Positions 25,287-36,691 of a stretch of 64,000 nt of DNA are shown here, in pieces (within the stretch, counting starts at the first letter, position 1; the number at the start of each line of letters is the position of its first letter). The stretch comes from Micropterus salmoides (Eukaryota > Chordata > Actinopteri > Centrarchiformes > Centrarchidae), in the NCBI RefSeq assembly GCF_014851395.1, contig NW_024041150.1, positions 33,429,585 to 33,493,584 on the forward strand, given 5' to 3'. Both the position numbers and the translations under genes were made by a program. Under the pieces are notes generated by a model. That model saw only the letters and a program-made list of their open reading frames with translations. It did no database searches and had not been told where the DNA came from.

Positions 25287-25670
25287 CAAACTTTACAGTG
25301 TAGCACAAATCATCAAATACTTATTTTTCAGTAAATAGTAACACAGCAATGTTTAGTAGAAGAAATGTGTAATACATTCTTTTGTGCACCCATCAAACAC
25401 AAAGATTGATTTGTGCGGTGGCTGATGGTAATTCCACATCTCCTTCTGGTCACTGCTCTGTGCTCAGCTCCTCAGCAAAAGAATAGTCAGAACAAAGTGC
25501 CTGCAAGTTACAGATGTGTATTTGATTCCAGGTATTAGTCCTCGCTGACACCTGAGGGATCCCTGAGTCAGCCGCTGTGGTTTTGGATCAGGTTAAATCC
25601 CGGAATTCAATACATCAATATTAGCTGTGACAGAGCCCAAAAAGCTGTATTGTTGAAACTTAAGATAATT

Positions 25671-28600
25671 CGATTTGACCACTGGCTCAAAGCTGAGCTG
25701 CTGAAGCCATTTGTAATTCGCAGAATGAATAAAACATTGTGTTTTTAGGAAAAATTTTGTCTCTTTCATTCTTGATCCATTCCTAGGTCCTTTCTCTTTG
25801 TGTCCTATTTTTTAAAAGATTCTATTGATTTCAAGTGTATAGGTTTATATTTTTGAAATATTTTATTTGCAGTATCTCTCATTTTTGTAACTTTTTTTCG
25901 CTTTTTTACATCAACCTCTATAATAATTTAATCAGTTTTCCCATCACATGCATTATTCTTTCTCTCTTCTGCTGGTGTTTTGTGTCTATTTTTTCCACCT
26001 GTATCTCCTTCCTCTTCTGGCTCTCTCCTTTAATAATTGCTTTATTTTCCATTTTCTCTTTTTTCTTTATTCCTTTCTCTTTTTACCACCAGTCATCCTT
26101 GTGTCTATTTTTTTTATTGTGTCATTTTTCTGCTCCTCTGCTCTTTCATCAGTTTAGACCTTATTTTTATAATCAATTAGGCTTTTTATGAGTTCCTGGA
26201 TTAGCAGAGTGTCACTTCTTCTGCAACAGTGAAGTCAAAGTTTTTTTCTGATCTGATGCCCCTATTGGCAGAGCAGTATCATTTGTCAGTGCATTCCAAA
26301 ACCATTACAAATCACTGTTCAAAATTGTGTACATACATATATATATTTATGTTTAGGGTCAGTAGTACTCTTTTTACACCAGAATTAGTGAGTATATGCA
26401 AACTTTGCCCTTTACTGTTTTTTTCTGATGCGAACATGCCCGGCTGTTAGCCTAGCAGACAAACAACTGATTGGACCTGGAGCATATAAATACCCGTGAT
26501 AAATGCAGGTTATTTGACCTGGGAAAGAATGCCAACTGTACCCTTTCACTCTGATGACAAAAGCCAGATATTAGAAGGTATTAATGTTTGGGTTTTTTTG
26601 TACTTGTAATGGTTGGGGAAAGATGGTTATATACCGTCGACCATTGGTAGGAAACAGTAGTTGACCTACCCAATCAGCCCAACCTTCTCCCTCTGTGGAC
26701 TTCATGGCTCTTTAATAACACACTGATTCCTCCTTTTTACAGCTGCTAGAGGACTCCTTTGAGCATTAAATAGACGTTATTGGACATTTGCATTTGTTGA
26801 CGTAAGGTGACCAATGAGCTATAAAAACATTCACTCAAAATCAGTGTAGTTCAGTGTTTGGGCCTCTGTGACGCAACTGTTGCTGTTCTGTGTGTTGTTG
26901 TGTTTTATGATTAATGAGTGATTAATGATTGTATTGTCACTGCAGTGCTGTTACCTACCGAACCTGACAACGCTAATATCTACACACAACTGTTAATGAA
27001 ATGTGTGCATGTGTGAGAGAGAGATGTGTGTGTGTGCGTGTGTGTGTGTTAGCATAGAGAGAAGTTCCTTTTTCTATAGATGTGACATCAGTTTGTTTTG
27101 GCTGTTGCTAAGGTCATCTGCTTTGTCTGGGTGTGTATGTGAAAGAGACACAGGGATGAATAGAGCTACATCATGAGTTTGTTAAATTGTGAAAATACAT
27201 CAGTGCTGTTTTACGCAATTGCTGCTGCAAAACACATTTCCCCTGAAAGGACAATAAAGTGAAACAATAGACCTTCCAACACTGATTTACATTTTTGATT
27301 GAACTTTAACGACCAAATAATGTTTTCATTTTTCCAGGGTATCTCAAGGTGCGTGTGTGTATGTGTATGGGATGTGGCTTCTCTTCGCTAAATGCCGTAG
27401 TTAAGTGTCAGTGTGATAAAACATCTCTTAGCACAGCAATGACAGTTATAACACATAGTCAATATCACTAATCCATCTCTCTTTCTCTCTCTGTCTCACA
27501 CTCACACACACACAGATATAGAGATAGCTAGGCCTCAAGTTGTCATATTTTTCACACATACTTAGACACATTTAACTCACAATACACACTTGAGCACTTA
27601 TTCACAGTGGCACAAATGTATTTACACGTAGACCTAAACTGAGGCTCTCTCACACACACACACACGCACACACACATATACACACACACATACACAGCTG
27701 GTCCTTTTGTCACTTAAATTCAGATTGTTTTATGCAGAATGCATACACTCATTTAAACACTCACATGTGCACTCAAACCCACATGCAGACCTCAGAATGA
27801 TAATTTGAAAAATACAAAACCAGAAAAATCTTCTCTGCAAGGGATTGATTTTTTTTTTCTATCTTTAATCCTCTTTCTTTCATTTTTCTTTTTGTTGCCG
27901 TTTTCTCAGCAGTCGTAATTAAAAACACCTGGATCGACTTTTCTCTCCCGCTCTCTTCTTGTCCTTTCTTTCTGCCCTCATTCCCATATCGTCTTCTTCT
28001 CCAAAATCTCTTCGTCCAAACAAGGCTTTGGTCTTTACGCATCCTGCAGCCACTCTCAAAGGCTCTGACCACCATATTCTTTTTTCTTTTTGAAATGATA
28101 ATGAAAAGAAAATGGTTTCATTCTGTTGGATTCTTGTTCAGGTGGGTTGTGAGCAAACTGGGGAAGTTTTCAGGTGATTTGTGGCTGGTTCTTTTGTTGT
28201 TTTGCTTTTGTTTAGTTATTAAGAGACTATTGATTAACTTCGGATTTTACCAAATGTCCACAGTTGTTTGGTGCAGTGATGGATAGAATAACTCTATTAC
28301 CCAACATGCCCACTGCAAACCGCAAGGCAGTAATTTTACTTCAATTTCAAAAGCAGTACCCAGTTTTGTTTTATTGTGTGCACTGATTGGTTCGTCACAT
28401 TGCACAACACATGAAGAAACAAGACATGCTACCATCTTTAAGCTGCAAACAACAATGCAAATTTCTGCAAATAGGGATAGAGCTCTGGTGCACCTAACAC
28501 CTGACCATTGGGTCATCATGTAGCCATCATTGAGCATCTACAGCATAGTTGTTGCAGGGTGTGTGTGACTCTTATGTAAGGAGGTCGGTCCTGGCACAGA

Positions 28601-29041
28601 CCTCAAATCTTTTCATTTACTGTTACTGTGATCCTTACCCAACCTTCAACCTTCAAGTTTTAAAGTTGACAATGATATGCTGAGTGGCAAGGCTCATGGC
28701 TCGGGCACGTTTAGGGATCCAAGGTCAATTAATCTCCACTTTTGTATCTCAGATAAAGCATTGCCATTACCTGCCTAAGTAACCGTGCTAGATAATAGTC
28801 TGATGAGTCATGAAACTATGAAAAGTCTCTCATAATAGAGTTCTTACTTGTTTAAAGTGTGAAAACATTGGGTTTTATTAACTGGTGTTTTGTCATTTCT
28901 AGATGGTTTGTAGATGGATTGTGTTTCCTTTATATTAGTCTCAAATATAATACATAATTTGTGTTAAGTTGCGTAGCCCAAACCATATGTTAGCCATATT
29001 TTATTTGCCTACATCACAATCTTTCCCTAAACTTGAAAACA
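25671..29041. other. intergenic
   Basis: Holds the T-rich tract 25761-26170, CA/GT runs near 27030 and 27650-27690, and a pyrimidine-rich block at 27845-28090. No gene recognised. Confidence 0.6.
25761..26170 (+). repeat. polypyrimidine tract, T-rich
   Basis: About 400 bp of T/C-biased plus strand. Open frames through it give Phe/Leu/Ser-rich strings only. Confidence 0.75.
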
Positions 29042-29250
29042 ATGTTGTGAAGGTTCTCAGTCACCCAGGTCATATTTATCCAAGGAATGTTAAAATCAAG
29101 AGCAACTGAACTTGGTTGAAGACTCGAGTTTCCCTACCAGTCAGTCAGAACTGTAGAAGTCTCTCGGATGAGGAATGAAACATCTTCGAGTATCTTCAAC
29201 CAAGTCCAGTTGCCCTTGATTTTAACCTTTCTTGGATAAACTTGAAAACG
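29042..29250. repeat. palindromic interspersed repeat, copy 1
   Basis: The arms 29075-29125 and 29188-29240 are inverted repeats about 52 bp long (TTATCCAAG, GTTAAAATCAAG, CTTGGTTGAAGA in order). They flank a spacer with CCAGTCAGTCAGAACTG and GATGAGGAATGAAACATCTT. The same structure recurs at 19385-19543. In my memory this is a common fish repeat, but I cannot name it. Confidence 0.75.
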
Positions 29251-31219
29251 TACCGCAATTCCCTATTTGAAGATATTGCGGCAAGCGCAAATTTGAAAAA
29301 TGTTGGCACTGGACTTAAAAAAAACCTTCTGATTTAAGATAATCTGGGTTTTTGCAGAATTGTTGAATATTTGGACTTGTCTGGTGATAGGGAGGTTAAT
29401 TGAAAAAAGCTCAACTACTAGAGCTCCGTGCTGTGTGACGATGTGAAGATATTGTGACAGACCAGCAGTGGTTCTGTTTTTGACACTGTTAACTATTTGT
29501 CACCAACTTCACAAGTGAAAATTACATCTGATAAAACTGGCTTGTGAGGCTAAACGCACAGAACAACATGTGAAGCTTTCTTATAGTCCGAATTTTCAAC
29601 ATGTTCTCACCATAGTTCAGTGTTCGTATTGCGGTTCACATAGCTCCATGTGCTCATCGGTATTTGAATCAACCAGGTAGATTCCAAAGGATTGGGTCGA
29701 AATGCCACCGCTGACCAATAATGGACTAGGAAAACATTTTAAAGTCAGATTCCAGTTAACATACCCCATGGCTCAAGAGAATTCCCTTTCTGGTTTTACA
29801 ATTCAAAATTGGACTGTTGGTTGACTTGGTGGATTGAACCGAACTCCCTAAAGAGTTTGAGGCATTTGCACCCCCCGAAAAAATCAGATGCAAGATGTCA
29901 ATAATCAGTTACAGGACATTCTTTGTGCCATGACTGCATGCATAAACTTTACAGAGTTAGAATATAAATTTGCATGATGTTAATATGCACTGACTCATAT
30001 CTGGTAAACTGTTATATAACTTTGCATTGTGTTATTTAGCATCTGGTAACCTTTGGCTGTCCTTCTGAGTCAAGCGGGGAATCCAAGTCACCGGAGGCAG
30101 AGATGGAAAGTATGTTTTATATCACAAATGCAACAGGAACAACCTTGTTTACTTCTGAATTCCCATTAAAACTCAACATTTTAGGTGCGTGACAAAAGGT
30201 TTTCTCAGGACGCCCAAGCACGCTCAAAGCACCCAGAGATTGTTTTCACGATGTGTCAAAGCACAGGATGCTCTCCTTCTCGGTGTGTGTTTTCCCGACA
30301 GTGACAAATGAGATTTTGATTGAATTCATTAACAACATGGCATCTGGATGAAAGATGATGAGACGGAGGGAAGGAGACAGAGAAGGACAATGGGAGTGAA
30401 AAGAGTAAGTGAAGCAAAGGAGGAGTGGAGTCCAGTCTCTGAACGACTGTGATGTTGAATAAGCAAAGATGGACACAGATGGAGAAGGGCATTGTCAAAG
30501 AAAAGGAGAGAGATCGAAGTGTAGGAAAAAGTTTATCAATGTCTCTTCTCTTGATCACATCGATTTACAATTGGATAATTAATCACTTATGTTACTACCC
30601 GATTACCGCCGCTATTGAATTGGCGATGGTGTGATTAAACTGAGTATTGACTCTCTGACCTCTGTGTGACTCGCCTCTGTTTCTGTGTGTTTGAGCAGCT
30701 TTTGCTCTCCAAGTGTTTGCAATGAAATGAAAGCTCCTGTTTTCACTGTACCATGTCGCAACTGTTTTGCAACTGACTTTAGGGTTTGGTTGAGGAAAAG
30801 ATTACCTAATGTATTGAATATGAATCAAGCCGTTGAGTGCCTTTCAACATGATTTAAAGTTGGTTAATTCAGATTTCAAAGTGGTTTTCTTTGGTTTGAT
30901 TTGGTTCTTTGGTTTACATAAAACAATATGAGCTTTTGATGCCCAGGGGAAATTGGGTCAAAGAATACAGATGGAGTTCAACGAGACAAAGTAAAAAGTA
31001 GATGATGAGGAATATAAATTACAAGTTAATTAAGAGTAGCACACATGAAGGATGGCTGAGAGTCTAAAAATCGTGTTAAATACGATGTGTTTGTTCTGTA
31101 CTGATGAAAGATGGATTTTTAGAGCAATAATTTGCTTTCATATTTACCCCCCTTCTACTCAATATCCCAACTTTTTCAGGTTTAACCACAAATCTTTATC
31201 AATATCATTATTGTTACAT
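29251..31219. other. intergenic
   Basis: Holds the second copy of the 70-bp block also found at 2129-2200 (here 30040-30110) and a purine-rich segment at 30355-30530. No gene recognised. Confidence 0.6.
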
Positions 31220-31228
31220 ATTGGTTTT

Positions 31229-31580
31229 CATAGGCGGGTGGTCCGGTGGAAAGCGCTGTGGCCTCACAACAAGAAGAAGAAGATTGCGGGTTCAAACCCC
31301 AGTTGTCCCGGCCTTTCTGTGTGGAGTTTGCATGTTCTCCCCATGTCTGCGTGGGTTCTCTCTGGGTGCTCCAGCTTCCTCCCACCATTCAAAGACATGC
31401 GGACTAGGTTGACCCTAAATGTCCTTAGGTGTGAGTGTGACTGGTTGTTTGTCTATGTGTGGCCCTGCGATAGATTGGCGACCTATCCAGGGTGTACCCC
31501 GCCTTACGCCTGATGTCAGCTGGGATTGGCTTCAGCCCCCCGCGACCCTGTACGTAGGATAAGTGGTTGATGATGGATGG
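31229..31580 (+). mobile_element. V-SINE-type retroposon, near full length
   Basis: A tRNA-like head holds a B box (GGTTCAAACCC, 31289-31299) and an upstream A-box region. The conserved vertebrate V-SINE centre follows (GTGTGGAGTTTGCATGTTCT, about 31319-31338). The 3' tail, from about GGCCCTGCGATAGATTGGCG to GGATAAGTGGTTGATGATGG, is the LINE-derived part used for mobilisation. ATTGGTTTT at 31220-31228 and ATTGGTTCT at 31581-31589 may be the target duplication. This element and its relatives are typical of teleosts. Confidence 0.85.
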
Positions 31581-31711
31581 ATTGGTTCTTGTTGGCATCA
31601 ACTGGAGCAATGAAATGTTAGCTTATTTGGCTGGGGCTACATTTGTGGGGAGGCACCTGCTTTTAAAAGTTCAGTTTACACAACTAGCTCCTTTATTTTG
31701 AAGGTACTTAC

Positions 31712-32478
31712 TAGGGCTAACCCCGAATAGTCAAAGATTAGATGCTTCAATGGGCGGAGCCTGATTCGACTGTCAATCTTACAGTCGAAGCTTCGCAGCG
31801 AAACGAGGATCATGCCATTTTGGCGATATAACCAGTTTTCTCCCAATAAGTTAATATACATTACAATATACATTTCAATATTTAATGCTGTAAATAATCA
31901 TGTAAAAAAAGAAAAACTTTCAATAAATCCAAAATTGTAACCCTATCCCTGGGTCGACAGGGTTAGGGGTAGGGTAGGCGTAGCGTGTATGTGTGTAGTG
32001 GGCAAAGAGGAACACTTGCTGAAGAGACGGAGACGGAGTTGTCCGCACCTTGCGGGACTTCCGGATAATTTGATGTACCACACAAAGAATATTTTATCAT
32101 TTTTAAATAGCCGGCTACTTGAAATAGATCCACTAGGAACCGTGACGTACTTGCAGCTGTCGGCAGCACGGAATGCACGCAAAACTCTGCACAAGACCGG
32201 TGAATGGCAGGCGAAAGAGAGAGAGAGAGAAAAGGGTCTTCAAAACGCGTCAGTTTAGCTGGAAATTTATAGTGTAAGTTGAATGAATAGAGACTGCAGC
32301 TCTGCAGCTTCTCAAGATTAAAGCAGAGCTACCGTGTGTACCCCCCCCCCCCCCCCCCCCCCCCCCGGCTCGCATTTGGCGTGCACAAAAACACACATGA
32401 TTCGATTATCAGTCGACTATAGGCAGGACTTGACGATTCTGATTCGACTACGTAAATCCTTAGTTGGGGACAGCCCTA
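31712..32478. mobile_element. non-autonomous hAT-like DNA transposon (767 bp)
   Basis: The terminal repeats start TAGGGCTAACCCC at the left and TAGGGCTGTCCCC at the right (complemented). The element is flanked by a perfect 8-bp duplication, GTACTTAC, at 31704-31711 and 32479-32486. Internally there are TCGA-rich subterminal sequences near both ends, a self-complementary AACCCTATCCC/GGGTTAGGGG stretch near 31940-31975, and a 26-base cytosine run at 32341-32366. No transposase is encoded. The intact duplication suggests this is the youngest of the three hAT-like elements here. Confidence 0.88.
32341..32366 (+). repeat. 26-base cytosine run
   Basis: An uninterrupted poly-C run inside the 31712-32478 hAT-like element. 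Run length is likely to be variable or mis-sequenced. Confidence 0.9.
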
Positions 32479-32486
32479 GTACTTAC

Positions 32487-34711
32487 TGTGTGTGGTACCC
32501 GGGCATGTGAGTGTGCCGACTCTCACAGTCATCAGGTTCAAATGAAGGTGAAAGAAATGATCAAGTGTAGCTGAGTCTGTCTTAAATCGATCACAAAACA
32601 GGTTTCCAAAGCACTTTGCTTTGCAACCACATGCCTACATCGTACATCGAGCCGTGGGTATGGCCAATGGGACGAGTAAAAACAGTCATTAATCAAAAAC
32701 ACGTATCATTTTACTGTGAACACAAACCTGATTACTCTGTCGCAGCTAGACCCTTTCGGTACACTTCAGAGACGTGCCTGGGTGCTTGCAATTGCAGACA
32801 AGAGCTTCCCCCCCTGGGTGGGATTTTTCACTGAGAAAAACATACCTGGAAAAAATACGTAGGATGAATGTAGGGTCAGTCACTCCAAAATATCCACTGT
32901 TAAAGTGGATGATGGACAAACAGATGGAGCAGATTGCTCAGTAATTAGCTGGCAACCTGCATTTCTTCATCTGTATTAAAGCAAGTTTATTTACATACTG
33001 TAGTACAGATCATACACCAAGACAGTTTCAATATGCTTTCTATTGAAGAAATAATTCAAGAAGCAACTTGTTGAAAATGGCAGTGAAAAAGAATAGCTAG
33101 GAACCTGTTAGTCTTCAAAAAGGGCCCTTCTTTTTAGAAACAAAATAGAATAATTCCTCTTTCAAAAATCCAGTTTCATTGCATGCTCTCATTTTCTTCA
33201 CAGAATGTAGACAAATCTCTGGTTGGTATAGTAACAACACACTCCATCACAGAAGGTTATAAACGCAAAATGTGTGATTAAAAATCTGTTTGCTGGTCCT
33301 GCCACAATGCACTTTTTTCATTAGCATCTAATATATGGACAGCTTATATGAAAGGAAGGAGCAGGGTTTATGGGAAATGTGGTCAAATTTATGCATCAAC
33401 ATAAGAAATAAATAAGTAAATAAGTAAAAATACATTATTCTGTAATTCTGTAAGGGTCGAAGTTTAAATAAACAAAAATACCCATAAAAAACACATATAG
33501 AATTGAATGGACCCAGGTCTTGCTCTTGCTGTTCACTATCTTGTAACACAAATTCACACTTAAACACACTTCAGATAGTAGTCTCTCTCTTTCCCTATGT
33601 CACACATATACTCACAGTTTCAGTGACTTTGTTAGGTCTGCAGAGCACAGTGGAGGCATTGTTACTCTAAATGAATGTATTATCTTGTTTGGCTTTAAAG
33701 TTGTTAGCCAGCAGGAGAAAATCTGAGCTGTTTCCTTCTGATACTCTACATGTAAGCATATACTGTACGTGTGTGTCTGTGTGTGTGTGTGTGTGTGTAC
33801 ATTAGCCAGTGACCTGTTCTCTGTCCAATGTGAACCAAGCATAAATATGTCTGCTTTCTCCTTTTGCTCTACCTCTCGCAGTATCAATCACCTGCTGGAC
33901 ACAAATAAATAGGCCTTATGAGCTATTTCAAAATAAAAGCCTCCCCCATAAAAAATGGAAACCTTCTTAAAAGTGGGACTGTGCATGTTGGCGAAAGTTC
34001 CCACTTTCATCTAAACATGAAAGCAAAGAAATGGGAGCCTTACACTTCACGGAGGTTGTAGCAGACATATTTTACAGACCTTTTAGACATTTCCAAAGCC
34101 ACATTTGATTTGTCTCACAGTGGAGCATTTGTTGGGTCGATCATGCTAAGACCACAAATGGATTTCTATCTATATTAAGGGTGTAATTTCTTCTCCATTC
34201 TCTGCACTGCTCTGAGTAAGATGGTCCAGCATGTGCATCCCTGTTAGGACTCTTCATCACCAAGCCCATTATTTATTTAGGAAAGCGCAGCGAGCATTTT
34301 ACTTATTTCAAGAAGTTTCCCTTTGATTTATAGAACTGGCTATCCTTTAATTTAATCTTCTTCAAAATATTTTCCTTATAAATCAGACTGAAAGACATTT
34401 ATGTGTGGATGAGGACTTTTTTGTTTAATTGGACGCTATCTATCTATCTATCTAGTAAGTCTTCTTAATCACATCTCCATGTGTTTGATTTCTCTGGGAT
34501 TTCTCATTGACATTACATTATTTAATGCTCTCACCTTATGCCTCTTCTTTCATCATTCTCAACATTCTTCTTTCTACTTAATCACTTAAAGCCCGGTCAC
34601 ACCAGAATGATGACATTAATCTGCTCATGTTTGCGAAGTTAGTGAAGTGGTAACAAACTACTATAGGTGGCAAGCTAACCACTAGTTAGTTATTCTGAAC
34701 TCTCTGTTCCC
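32487..34711. other. intergenic, low repeat content
   Basis: Mostly unique AT-rich sequence with a GT run at 33773-33799 and the TATC run. The part from about 33900 to 34430 has no repeat and no long homopolymer, so it is a reasonable place to look for conserved non-coding sequence. I cannot test conservation. Confidence 0.5.
34437..34454 (+). repeat. (TATC)n microsatellite
   Basis: Four and a half perfect tetranucleotide units. Confidence 0.9.
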
Positions 34712-35173
34712 TTAAAGGAGACCTATTATACTGCTTTTCCAGTCCTGTATTTTAGTTATTTGACTCCTGTATGGCAGCTTTGCATGATTCAAAGTTCAAA
34801 AAAATCGTTTTCTATCTTATACTGCCCCCCCCCCTCTCCTCAAAGCCCACTGTCTTCTGATTGGCCAAGAACTTAAGCATGTTACCAGCCTGTTGTTGTC
34901 GCTGGGCGGTACAGTCAGACTGAGCGTCTGTGTGCTGAGCAGATGACCATATATGGAACACCGGCTCTGTGAAGCTCAATGTGTCATACAACGGAGCCAT
35001 TGGTGGAAAAAGCTGTTCAAAACAGAACAGGAGGAAATCTGAGGTTTTTGCTCACAGGGATTTCTTTTAAATACTGTAACCTCATTATTTGAAGCTTTGG
35101 CCATGTTTAACATGAACTTCCAACATTATAGATAAGTCATAAAATGTGAAAAACTATAATAGGTCTCCTTTAA
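34712..35173 (+). mobile_element. TTAA-flanked inverted-repeat element (462 bp)
   Basis: A perfect 19-bp terminal inverted repeat, TTAAAGGAGACCTATTATA, occupies 34712-34730 and (complemented) 35155-35173. The outer TTAA on each side is the expected target duplication of piggyBac- or Kolobok-type transposons. A 10-base C run lies inside near 34826. A second, broken copy in the opposite orientation is at 24303-24600. No transposase is present. Confidence 0.82.
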
Positions 35174-35179
35174 ATTGCC

Positions 35180-35780
35180 TTAAAGGTCACCTGTGTCCAA
35201 GGGCAGCTTCTCACACACACAGAGTGGACAGCGACAGCTGAATATAACGTGTTTGCTGAAGCTATTGGGTGTTTTAATGTGTGTTTTTCCTTAAAACTGT
35301 ACAACTCCAGCCAGGAAGTTTTTAACGGTTGGATCAGAAGTGGCTCTCCGCTCCGCTTCATGGAGAATATACGCTGGGCTGCGTGTCTATTTTTGGCGGA
35401 AGCGTCCTCAAGCAGCACAGAGCAGTTGAACCGGACAGGAAGTCAGACACAGAACGGCATAGAGAATCTGGTCAATTTTCAAAATAAAACACCCTGTGCG
35501 GACTCCCAGTCGTAACTCAAGAACAAACACAGTTAAAACAGACAAAAATTAAAGTATTTAACTACTTTACCAGCCTACTGTGGTATCAGAAACGCATATT
35601 AAACTTACATAGAGAACTGAGGTTGAACTTGTATTAAACAGTTATTTTAGTTTTTTATTACATTATTGTACTGACCCCTGCACACAACGCTTTCCTGAAA
35701 ATTTGATCAGTATTTTCCTGCTAACACTAGTACTGATTTAAGGGCCATAACCTAAAATTACTTATGCATGTGACCCTTAA
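35180..35780. mobile_element. second TTAA-flanked element, adjacent to the first
   Basis: TTAA at 35180-35183 begins TTAAAGGTCACCTGTG, and TTAA at 35777-35780 ends a complementary TTAAGGGTCACATGCA. This gives imperfect inverted ends around about 600 bp. Only six bases separate it from the 34712-35173 element. The inside is GC-richer near 35320-35510. The weak terminal match leaves the right border uncertain. Confidence 0.45.
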
Positions 35781-36332
35781 AGGTACCCATACTTCTGACT
35801 TTAATCACAGAATTCTGACTTTAAACTCAGAAAGAAACATAAAAGCTTCAAAATTCAAGATTGGGGTATTTATTGACATATTTTATGTCATAGAACAAAA
35901 CTCTTAAGTTTGTGTGAACCGCAGTCTGTATTTCTGGCATCTAACCGACAAACCATTTTAAAAAAAACATTGACTTTGAAAAGAGGGAACCAGAAGAACT
36001 ATTTTTCTGGGTTTGAGGACTCATTCCTGCAGCTCTGTACATAAACTGTTGACTGTTCCACAGGCATCTCTTCCTTTAATTCTTGGTTGTGTTTAATTCT
36101 CTCCACTTTATTACGTATTTCTTTTAGACTATTTCTTCTCTAACATTTTCTATATTGAACTCTATCTTCTGTCTCGCCTTCCTTTCCTTCTTTCCCTCTC
36201 ACACTGTGATTTATAAAAGGCTCCATTGTCAAAGTTTGTTGACATTTTCACTGTATCAGTTAAGTTAATTTGCTTTTGGACACAAACCGAATGTCCACCC
36301 AAACTTAAGCCTGGTCTTCAATAGGCTTCCAA

Positions 36333-36334
<2 letters not shown>

Positions 36335-36371
<37 letters not shown>

Positions 36372-36547
36372 CGCGTGCAAATACGCAGTAATTGTAATTG
36401 TGTGCATGTGTTTATATGTGTGTTTGCCTACATGTGTGTATTCACGCGTGTGTTTTTCAGGGCAGTTAGGATAATTGGGAATGGGCTTAGAATGCCAGTC
36501 TAGGAAAATAGCCGGGAACGTCTCGGCTCCTGTGTGTGTGTGTGTGT

Positions 36548-36585
<38 letters not shown>

Positions 36586-36691
36586 GGGTCAGTTTTCCGG
36601 ACGAGGAGCTGGAAGCTGTCAGGTTGAGGGGATCGAATATCGGAATGCTGTTTGGAGGTTGGAGTGTGTGTGTGTATGTGTGTGTGTGTGT
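36335..36691 (+). repeat. cluster of three (GT)n tracts
   Basis: GT runs at 36335-36370, 36531-36583 and 36664-36691, separated by unique sequence. Confidence 0.95.

Larger units (their letters stand above)
23215..25665 (+). repeat. degenerate array of about 330-bp units, interrupted by insertions
   Basis: A core block (CCAGCTGCTGTGGTTTTGGA, then TCCTGGAATAGAATACA, then GCTGTGACGAAGCCCA) occurs at 23251-23360, again at 23583-23690, weakly at 23895-23970, and again at 25535-25650. A second block (GGTGGCTGGTGGTAATTTCC) precedes the next core by about 120 bp each time (23472, 23790, 25418). Core-to-core spacing is about 335 then 310 bp. The gap before the last unit holds a TTAA element copy and a family B copy, which can account for most of the extra 1.3 kb. 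No coding frame is shared by the units. Confidence 0.7.

Noticed and set aside
29160..29190. Hammerhead ribozyme
   Set aside because: The invariant CTGATGA is absent (GGATGAG instead) and no stem II can form. It is kept only as a question about the family consensus.
31052..31513. 153-codon frame and overlapping minus-strand frame
   Set aside because: They run through the V-SINE, so they are repeat-derived.
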